DNA from: Bacillus licheniformis DSM 13 = ATCC 14580
Lineage (GTDB): Bacteria > Bacillota > Bacilli > Bacillales > Bacillaceae
Length of the DNA stretch: 64,000 bases
Direction: 5' to 3'
Assembly: GCF_000011645.1 (NCBI RefSeq)
Contig: NC_006270.3
Span: 3,432,501-3,496,500 of the forward strand
Shown here piece by piece: positions 57,624 to 64,000 of this stretch; positions within the stretch are counted from its first letter, which is position 1, and each line of letters opens with the position of its first letter. The notes under the pieces are model-generated. The model saw nothing but the letters and a program-made list of their open reading frames with translations. It did no database searches and had not been told where the DNA came from. The position numbers were made by a program, and so were the translations under genes.

Positions 57624-58808
57624 TTACTTGTCGTTCAATGCTTTGACGCCAGGAAGTTCTTTTCCTTCCATAAACTCAAGGGAAGCTCCGCCGCCTGTTG
57701 AAATGTGGCTCATTTTGTCAGCCAAGCCGAACTTTTCTACAGCAGCTGCAGAGTCTCCGCCGCCGATGACAGAGTATGTATCATTTGCCTCTGCTAATGC
57801 TTCAGCGACAGCTCTTGTTCCTTTAGCGAACGCGTCGATTTCGAATACGCCCATCGGTCCGTTCCAAACGACAAGCTTGCTGTTTTTGATGACGTCGGCA
57901 TATGTTTTTCTTGTTTCCTCGCCGATGTCAAGCGCTTCCCAGTCGCTAGGGATTTCGCTTACCGGCACGATTTTCGTGTTGGCGTCGTTTGAGAAATCGT
58001 CAGCAACAAGCACGTCTGTAGGCATGTAGAAGTTCACGCCTTTTTCTTTGGCGCGGTCCATGAAAGATTTAGCCAATTCAATTTTATCTTCTTCCAGCAG
58101 GGATTTTCCCACTTCATGGCCGAGCGCTTTGACGAACGTGTAAGCAAGACCGCCGCCGATGATCAGGTTGTCTACTTTCTCAAGAAGACTTTCAATCACG
58201 CCGATTTTGTCTTTTACTTTTGCGCCGCCGATGATCGCTGTAAACGGACGTTCAGGGTTTGACAGCGCTTTGCCCAGCACTTCAAGCTCTTTTTCCATGA
58301 GGAAGCCTGCAACAGCCGGAAGGTGTTCAGCGATGCCTGCTGTTGAAGCATGGGCGCGGTGAGCCGCTCCGAATGCATCATTGACATAAACGTCAGCCAG
58401 GTCGGCAAACGCTTTAGAAAGCTCAGGATCATTCTTTTCTTCTCCCGGATAGAAGCGGACATTTTCCAATACGAGAATATCTCCGTCTTTCATTTCGGAA
58501 ATTTGCGCTTTGACGGCGTCGCCGTAAGCTTCATCCGCTTTTTTCACTTCTTTGCCGATCAGTTCGCCGAGGCGTGCGGCTACCGGCGTTAAGCGAAGCT
58601 CTTCTGACACCTGGCCTTTCGGACGGCCCAAGTGGCTTGCAAGAAGAACTTTCGCTCCCTGCTCTGTTAAGTATTGAATCGTCGGAAGTGCGGCGCGGAT
58701 TCTCGTATCATCCGTCACTTTTCCGTCCTTCATCGGAACGTTAAAGTCAACACGGCAGAAAACAACGCGGCCTTTTACATCAATGTCTTTTACTGATTTT
58801 TTGTTCAT
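57624..58808 (-). CDS. pgk: Phosphoglycerate kinase
   Basis: 394 residues. [30 protein letters not shown], and [31 protein letters not shown]. Makes ATP from 1,3-bisphosphoglycerate. First gene after the gapA-pgk hairpin. Confidence 0.98.
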
Positions 58809-58886
58809 GGCTTTTAGGAGATCCTCCTTTTAATGTTTTACAAGCCTGAAAACGGAAATCCCCGGGCGGCTTAAAGGCGCCGATAT

Positions 58887-58922
58887 GGAAAAAGGGAAAG
58901 GGAGTGTGTGTCCCCTTCCCTT
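58887..58922 (-). terminator. Attenuating terminator between gapA and pgk
   Basis: On the minus strand AAGGGAAGGGGA and TCCCTTTCCCTT pair over CACACAC with T-rich sequence following. It fits the excess of gapA mRNA over the distal glycolytic genes known in B. subtilis. Confidence 0.75.
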
Positions 58923-58981
58923 GTCCGCTTTCATTATAGCGCTTCTCTCATCAAGAACCAAGTCTGATTCTGGTTTCCGGA

Positions 58982-59989
58982 TTAAAGACCTTGTTTTGCG
59001 ATGTAAGCGGCAAGGTCAACAACACGGTGAGAATATCCGCTTTCGTTGTCATACCAAGAAATAACTTTAACCATGCTGCCTTCCATAACCATTGTAGAAA
59101 GAGCATCGATTGTAGAAGAGTTTGTATTGCCGTTGTAGTCTTTAGATACAAGCGGCTCTTCGCTGTAGCCAAGAACGCCTTGAAGTTCGCCTTCTGCTGC
59201 TTCTTTAAGCGCTGCGTTTACTTCTTCTGCTGTTACTTCTTTGTCAAGTTCAGCAACCAGGTCAACAAGTGATACGTTTGGTGTTGGAACACGCATTGCT
59301 CCGCCGTTCAGTTTTCCTTTCAGTTCAGGAAGTACAAGGGAAACGGCTTTCGCAGCACCAGTTGTTGTAGGAATGATGCTCTCAGCTGCCGCACGCGCAC
59401 GACGGTAGTCTTTGTGCGGAAGATCCAGGATTTGCTGATCGTTTGTGTAAGAGTGAACAGTTGTCATCATACCGCGTTTGATGCCGAATTTGTCGTTCAG
59501 AACTTTTGCAAACGGCGCAAGGCAGTTTGTTGTGCAAGATGCGTTAGAGATAACATGGTGGTTAGCCGCATCGTATTTATCTTCGTTAACACCCATAACG
59601 ATTGTAATATCTTCTTCACTCGCAGGAGCTGAGATGATAACTTTTTTCGCGCCGGCTTCCAAATGTTTCGCCGCATCTGCGCGTTTTGTGAAGAAACCAG
59701 TTGATTCAACAACGATTTCAACACCTTGCTCTCCCCAGCTTAGTTTAGAAGGATCGCGCTCTGCTGTAACTTGGATTGTTTGACCGTTAACAACAAGGTT
59801 GCTTCCGTCAACAGAAACCTCTGCGTCCAATTTTCCATGTACTGAATCATATTGTAATAGGTGAGCAAGCATGTTAGCGTCTGTCAAATCGTTAACTGCC
59901 ACAACCTCAACTTCAGGATTATTTAATGCTGCGCGGAATACATTGCGTCCAATACGACCAAAACCATTAATACCGACTTTTACTGCCAT
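58982..59989 (-). CDS. gapA: Glyceraldehyde-3-phosphate dehydrogenase, NAD-dependent glycolytic form
   Basis: 335 residues. NAD fold GINGFGRIGRNVFRAAL, catalytic Cys152 in SNASCTTNCLAPFAK and HSYTNDQQILDLPHKDYRRA. Directly downstream of cggR, which identifies it as the glycolytic gapA, not gapB. Confidence 0.98.
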   Translation of the reverse strand: MAVKVGINGFGRIGRNVFRAALNNPEVEVVAVNDLTDANMLAHLLQYDSVHGKLDAEVSVDGSNLVVNGQTIQVTAERDPSKLSWGEQGVEIVVESTGFFTKRADAAKHLEAGAKKVIISAPASEEDITIVMGVNEDKYDAANHHVISNASCTTNCLAPFAKVLNDKFGIKRGMMTTVHSYTNDQQILDLPHKDYRRARAAAESIIPTTTGAAKAVSLVLPELKGKLNGGAMRVPTPNVSLVDLVAELDKEVTAEEVNAALKEAAEGELQGVLGYSEEPLVSKDYNGNTNSSTIDALSTMVMEGSMVKVISWYDNESGYSHRVVDLAAYIAKQGL

Positions 59990-60022
59990 GATGATTTCCT
60001 CCTTTAAGTAAATAAGAGATAT

Positions 60023-61063
60023 TTAATTTATATTGAGGGAAGAAGCTTCCCTTAATAACTGTTTTGCGGCTCCTTCATCAGTGATCAAAACCGTATTGCG
60101 CGGCTTTTTGAAGTATGCCTCTATGGCGTCAGCTTTTGACGAGCCTCCCGCCACCGCAATGATGTTCGGGATCGAATCGAGATCCTCAAGCTGGATGCCT
60201 ACGCTGTGCACTTTGTGAATGACTTCCCCGTGGCGGTCGAAATAGTAGCCGAACGCTTCTGCAACTGCCTCATTTTCTTCTATTTTCTTCAAATCTTCCT
60301 TTGGCGTATTTCTTCGTTCTGCCATTGTTTTAGCATCCCCGATTCCATGAATCACCATACTGGATGATTGAATCGTCTGAAGCACTTCTTTAATAGAAGG
60401 TTCCTCAATGATAGAAGAATATGCTTCTTTGCTCAGCTGCCCCGGCACAAATAACAGTTTGTATGTACCGGAAGCTTTCTCGGCCATATGGGCGCAAATC
60501 GTATTGGCCTGATTCCTGACGTTTTCGCCCAGTCCGCCTCTTGCCGGAACAAAAAGCAGCTTGCGGTTTTTCGAGTCAGGCGTCATCATTTCTGCCACGG
60601 CCTCAAGTGTCGTACCTCCGGTTACGGCGACGATATTTTCCCCCGTAAACCTATTTTTCATGCATGCGACGGCCGCTCTCCCCATCTCTTTTTTGACCCA
60701 TGGGGACTGGTCGCTGTCTCCCGATACAATGATGACTTCGTCGAGGTTCAACCTCTCTTTTAATGTATTTTCCAAATGAGTTAAACCTAAAACGTCCTTC
60801 ATCGTATCTTCGAGAACTTTCAGCAGGTCGGATCCTTCAGGTGTCAATATCATGCCGGTTGTTTTAATCTCTAGTAGATTTTGTTCTTTTAAAAACTGAA
60901 CCTCCGCCCTTAAAATCCGCTCGCTGATGCCGAGGCTGGCAGCAAGGCTTCTTCTGCCGATCGGTTCAGTCAGCCTTATGTACTGCAAAATTTTGTACCT
61001 TTTCTGCATGACATCGAGAAGATCCGGCAATAATTTTTTCTGAGCCTGTATTAGTTGATTCAT
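60023..61063 (-). CDS. cggR: Central glycolytic genes repressor CggR
   Basis: 346 residues from ATG (AAGGAACGTTTTGGC upstream). N-terminal helix-turn-helix (EPIGRRSLAASLGISERILR) and a C-terminal SorC-type sugar-phosphate domain (VAVTGGTTLEAVAEMMT, LLFVPARGGLGENVRNQANT, HGIGDAKTMAERR). Fructose-1,6-bisphosphate releases it from its operator upstream. Confidence 0.97.
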   Translation of the reverse strand: MNQLIQAQKKLLPDLLDVMQKRYKILQYIRLTEPIGRRSLAASLGISERILRAEVQFLKEQNLLEIKTTGMILTPEGSDLLKVLEDTMKDVLGLTHLENTLKERLNLDEVIIVSGDSDQSPWVKKEMGRAAVACMKNRFTGENIVAVTGGTTLEAVAEMMTPDSKNRKLLFVPARGGLGENVRNQANTICAHMAEKASGTYKLLFVPGQLSKEAYSSIIEEPSIKEVLQTIQSSSMVIHGIGDAKTMAERRNTPKEDLKKIEENEAVAEAFGYYFDRHGEVIHKVHSVGIQLEDLDSIPNIIAVAGGSSKADAIEAYFKKPRNTVLITDEGAAKQLLREASSLNIN

Positions 61064-61090
61064 GCCAAAACGTTCCTTTCATCTCATCCT

Positions 61091-61126
61091 GGACGAATAA
61101 TGTCCCGCAGTGACTGAAAACGTCCC
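61091..61126 (-). promoter_or_regulatory. CggR operator
   Basis: On the minus strand two GGGAC half-sites, each followed six or seven bases later by GTC (GGGAC-GTTTTCA-GTC and GGGAC-ATTATTC-GTCC), arranged as direct repeats between the promoter and cggR. This matches the known tandem CggR operator. Confidence 0.85.
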
Positions 61127-61164
61127 ACCTCAGCCAAAAAAAATTACTCCTGCTTACATTCCTT

Positions 61165-61193
61165 ATTGTAACAGGGTTAAAATGTTTATTCAA
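61165..61193 (-). promoter_or_regulatory. cggR-gapA operon promoter
   Basis: On the minus strand TTGAAT (61188-61193), 17 bases, TACAAT (61165-61170). The transcript would begin just before the CggR operator. The rest of the interval up to 61420 shows no gene. Confidence 0.8.
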
Positions 61194-61420
61194 CTGTTAA
61201 GAAACAATTCATCGACAACATTCGCGCGAACGTTCACACTTCTGTTTTAATTATTGTTCCTGATAATTTCTATATTATACATATTTCATAAAAACGTGCC
61301 TCAATGAAAATTAGCCCTTTTATTTCATGCAAAGCTGTTCGATTTCTTCCAGGCATTTTTCTAGATTATATTGTAGCTATTTCAAAAATAAATATATTGC
61401 TAAAATACGTACTTACCAGC

Positions 61421-61461
61421 AAAAAAGCAACGGGCGGTTTTTCCGTTCCGTTGCTTTTTTG
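61421..61461. terminator. Terminator after the luciferase-like gene
   Basis: AAAAAAGCAACGG and CCGTTGCTTTTTT pair around about 14 bases; the palindrome works on both strands. Confidence 0.8.
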
Positions 61462-61464
61462 CGT

Positions 61465-62472
61465 TTATCCGTTTTTCCATACATCTGCAATGATTTCGAA
61501 CGAGCGAAGTCTGTCAGCATGGTCAAATGTTTCTGAATTGATCATGATCTCGTTCGCCTGAGTCGTCCGGATGAACTCTTCAAGCTTTTCTTTCACACTG
61601 TCCGGCCCGCCGATGATCGTTGAGCTGAGCTGCTCGTTCACCATCGCTTTTTCGCGCGGCGTCCAAATCTGTTCCATATCATCTACAGGCGGCTTAAGCT
61701 GTGTCGGAGCGCCGCGGACAAGATCCAAAAACTTCTGATAGTGCGACGTTGCCAGGCGCTGCGCTTTCGCATCCGTATCGGCTGCGATAACGGTAACCCC
61801 GACCATCGCATAAGGCTCCTTCAAGACGCCGGGCTTAAACGAACTCCGATACAGTTCCAAGGCAGGCAGCGTATTGGCGGGCGAAAAATGAGCCGCAAAT
61901 GCAAACGGCAAACCGAGCTCCCCGGCAAGCCGGGCGCTGAATCCGCTTGAACCGAGAAGCCAAATCGGCACATCAAGCCCTTCTCCCGGTATGGCGCGCA
62001 CATGATTTCTTACATTGCCCGACGGCTTAAAATATTGCCGCAGTTCTTCAAGCTGCTCGGGAAAATCCTCCCCGCTGCTTATGTTTCTTCTTAATGCGCG
62101 CGCTGTTAATTGATCAGTGCCCGGAGCGCGTCCAAGTCCTAAATCGATTCTGCCGGGATAAAGGGATTCAAGCGTTCCGAACTGTTCGGCGATGACGAGC
62201 GGGGAATGGTTCGGCAGCATAATCCCTCCCGAGCCGATGCGCATTTTCTTAGTACCTCCGGCGATATAGCCGATCAAAACAGAGGTGGCCGAGCTTGCAA
62301 CACCTTCGATATTATGGTGCTCAGCCAGCCAGAACCTGTGGTACCCCCATTTTTCGGCATGCTGCGCCAAATCCATAGATTGTTTAAAAGATTGTTCCGC
62401 ATTTCCGCCTTGTACGATAGGAGACAGATTTAATACGGAATACTTCGTATTTTTGAAATGCTGTTCTGACAT
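61465..62472 (-). CDS. yvbT: Luciferase-like FMN-dependent monooxygenase YvbT
   Basis: 335 residues from the ATG at 62472 (GAAGGAAAGACA upstream). LLM-class features: GGNAEQSFKQSMDLAQHAEK, WGYHRFWLAEHHNIEGVASS, RIGSGGIMLPNHSPLVIAEQ, FGTLESLYPGRIDLGLGRAP. Substrate unknown. Same neighbourhood as B. subtilis yvbT. Confidence 0.88.
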   Translation of the reverse strand: MSEQHFKNTKYSVLNLSPIVQGGNAEQSFKQSMDLAQHAEKWGYHRFWLAEHHNIEGVASSATSVLIGYIAGGTKKMRIGSGGIMLPNHSPLVIAEQFGTLESLYPGRIDLGLGRAPGTDQLTARALRRNISSGEDFPEQLEELRQYFKPSGNVRNHVRAIPGEGLDVPIWLLGSSGFSARLAGELGLPFAFAAHFSPANTLPALELYRSSFKPGVLKEPYAMVGVTVIAADTDAKAQRLATSHYQKFLDLVRGAPTQLKPPVDDMEQIWTPREKAMVNEQLSSTIIGGPDSVKEKLEEFIRTTQANEIMINSETFDHADRLRSFEIIADVWKNG

Positions 62473-62576
62473 TGTCTTTCCTTCTTCCTGAAGTGTAGTG
62501 GTCATGTAATTAGACGATAACATAATCGTCCCGGTGAATAAAAGAAATTAGTTCGAAAAAAATCGAACTAATGTAT

Positions 62577-62612
62577 AAAAAGCTTGCCTCCGCTGGGAGG
62601 CAAGCCCTTTTT
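62577..62612. terminator. Bidirectional terminator after the permease gene
   Basis: AGCTTGCCTCC and GGAGGCAAGCCCT pair over GCTG, flanked by A and T runs. Confidence 0.85.
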
Positions 62613-63979
62613 TAAGAAGCGGCCGTTTGGCCGGCTGTCTGGTTTCTTCCTTTAAAGAAATAAGCAGCGCTAATGAGCAAATAGATCCCCGCCGTCACCA
62701 ATGTAATGACAATCGACGTGGTCAGGATGACACCGATCAGTATGGCTGTCAGCGAAATGATTGCCACCCAAGTCGTATAAGGGAACCATTTGACATAGTA
62801 GCCGTTTCCAGCTGTTTGATTCCGTTTCCTCGATTTTAAATGGGCGGCGGCAATCAGCATCCAGATCACAAGGACGGTATAGCCGAGAGACCCCATCAAA
62901 TATTCAAACGTTTGGCTGCCGGCAAATAGTGAAAACAATACGCCCAAGTATAAGAACGAAGTGCATAATAGAATCGAATAAACCGGCACCTTTCTCGCAG
63001 AAAGCCTCGAAAAGATTTTCGGCATTCTTCCGTCTGACGCCTGTGTATACAAAATACGGGAGGCGCCGTAAAGCCCTGAGTTCATAGAAGAAATGACCGC
63101 CAGTAAAATGACCGCATTCATCAAATGATCCGCTCCGGGAACGCCGATCATCTTAAAGACCATGACAAAGGGACTCTCCGACACCCCGTTCACTTGATTC
63201 CATGGAATCAAGCTGACGATCACGAAAAACGGCAGAAGATAAAAAGCAATAATGCGCGTTAACGTTCCCCGCACGGCTTTAGGCACAACCTTCTCAGGAT
63301 TTTTGGTTTCCGCCAGGGTCACCCCGATAATTTCCGTTCCGCCGTAGGAATAGATCACGACAAGCATGGCTGTAATCAGCCCTCCGGCGCCATTCGGGAA
63401 GAAGCCGCCATGGTCTGTCAAATGAGTAAAGCCGACAGCCGAATGTTGTCCAAAAGAGAAAAATAACAAGATAAATCCGGATATAATAAAGACGACAATC
63501 ACTGTGATTTTAATGAGAGCAAGCCAGTATTCCGTCTCGGCAAAGCTTTTGACAGAAAGCAAATTCACGCTCGTAATGACGAGTGAAACGAACAGCGCCA
63601 GCACCCAAATCGGCAGCCCCGGCAGCCAGTACTGCAAAAACATCGCGGCGACAACAGCCTCAGCCGCAATATTGAGAACCCACATTTTCCAGTATATCCA
63701 GTCCAAAAAATAAGCGGCATACGGCCCTAATATCGATTGAACCAGATCCCTGAATGTTCTGGCTTCGCTGTTTCGGACAGCCATCTCGGCCAGCCCCTGC
63801 ATAATAAACAGCAAAATCACGCCGCCGATCAAGTAGGGGATCATGACCGAAGGCCCCGCCAAATCGATCGCTTTGCTGCTTCCTTTAAATAATCCTGCCC
63901 CAATCGCTCCGCCCAATGCCATCATCATAATATGCCGCGATGTCATCGTGCGCTCGAGCTTCTGCATGTCTTTCTCCAT
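62612..63979 (-). CDS. yvbW: Amino acid permease, APC superfamily (YvbW-like)
   Basis: 455 residues with about twelve membrane helices. The N-terminus ERTMTSRHIMMMALGGAIGA, GLFKGSSKAIDLAGPS is the APC amino acid permease hallmark; YSYGGTEIIGVTLAETKNPE is the conserved segment after helix 5. ATG at 63979 has GAGG upstream; ATG 63967 is an alternative. In B. subtilis a T-box leader precedes yvbW; here that leader would lie outside the window. Confidence 0.88.
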   Translation of the reverse strand: MEKDMQKLERTMTSRHIMMMALGGAIGAGLFKGSSKAIDLAGPSVMIPYLIGGVILLFIMQGLAEMAVRNSEARTFRDLVQSILGPYAAYFLDWIYWKMWVLNIAAEAVVAAMFLQYWLPGLPIWVLALFVSLVITSVNLLSVKSFAETEYWLALIKITVIVVFIISGFILLFFSFGQHSAVGFTHLTDHGGFFPNGAGGLITAMLVVIYSYGGTEIIGVTLAETKNPEKVVPKAVRGTLTRIIAFYLLPFFVIVSLIPWNQVNGVSESPFVMVFKMIGVPGADHLMNAVILLAVISSMNSGLYGASRILYTQASDGRMPKIFSRLSARKVPVYSILLCTSFLYLGVLFSLFAGSQTFEYLMGSLGYTVLVIWMLIAAAHLKSRKRNQTAGNGYYVKWFPYTTWVAIISLTAILIGVILTTSIVITLVTAGIYLLISAAYFFKGRNQTAGQTAAS

Positions 63980-64000
63980 CTATGTTCACTTCCTCTATTA

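Noticed and set aside
57181..58029. 282-codon plus-strand open frame opposite tpiA and pgk
   Set aside because: Crosses two well-supported genes and the gap between them; a shadow of biased codons in highly expressed genes.

Overview
The window reads as Bacillus chromosome, most likely from the B. licheniformis / B. paralicheniformis group. The evidence is the conserved run ssrA-smpB-rnr-est-secG, the opuC osmoprotectant operon, the yvbG-yvbJ region, the cggR-gapA-pgk-tpiA-gpmI-eno glycolytic cluster and yvbT/yvbW, all on the minus strand in B. subtilis-like order. The tmRNA tag decodes as GKSNQNLALAA, which differs from the tag I recall for B. subtilis. The species call is inference.

Positions 1 to about 36.8 kb are a siphovirus-type prophage integrated at the 3' end of ssrA; its far end lies beyond position 1. 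Read from the integrase side, the order is: tyrosine integrase (+), S24-type repressor (+), a divergent promoter/operator region, then leftward early genes (a frameshifted DUF739-type regulator, an ORF6N antirepressor, small regulators). Next come recombination and replication genes (Gam, Sak4-like ATPase, DUF669 protein, D5-type primase/helicase) with an iteron-like AT-rich candidate origin just downstream, then an ERCC4 nuclease, small genes and an ArpU-family late regulator. After that are an HNH endonuclease, terminases, portal, ClpP-type protease, HK97 capsid, collagen-like head fibre, connectors, tail genes with a probable -1 frameshift (gpG/gpGT), tape measure, Dit, a Tal protein with an N-terminal glucosaminidase domain, a beta-helix tailspike and BppU. 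The run ends with a PBSX-like lysis cassette (xkdW, xkdX, xhlA, xhlB, amidase).

The most notable prophage cargo is a His/Cys-rich CotD-like spore coat gene. It has its own sigma-K-like promoter and terminator and is isolated from the phage operons by two strong terminators. Other points are a plus-strand DUF2513 gene with its own promoter inside the leftward early operon, a long nested hairpin next to the packaging genes, and many intrinsic terminators inside the phage operons.

The host half (36.8-64 kb) carries trans-translation and RNA decay genes (ssrA, smpB, rnr), esterase and secG. It then has a regulator island (an Abh/AbrB paralogue, an XRE regulator and two RghR paralogues) whose promoter regions share one palindrome. 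The opuC operon follows with an OpcR/GbsR-type regulator and a 12-bp inverted-repeat operator, then a frameshifted yvbJ, a Fur-boxed iron-siderophore binding lipoprotein, a holin-like type I toxin candidate, and a DJ-1/PfpI gene whose catalytic Cys codon is TGA. The window closes with the CggR-controlled glycolytic genes, a luciferase-like monooxygenase and an amino acid permease.
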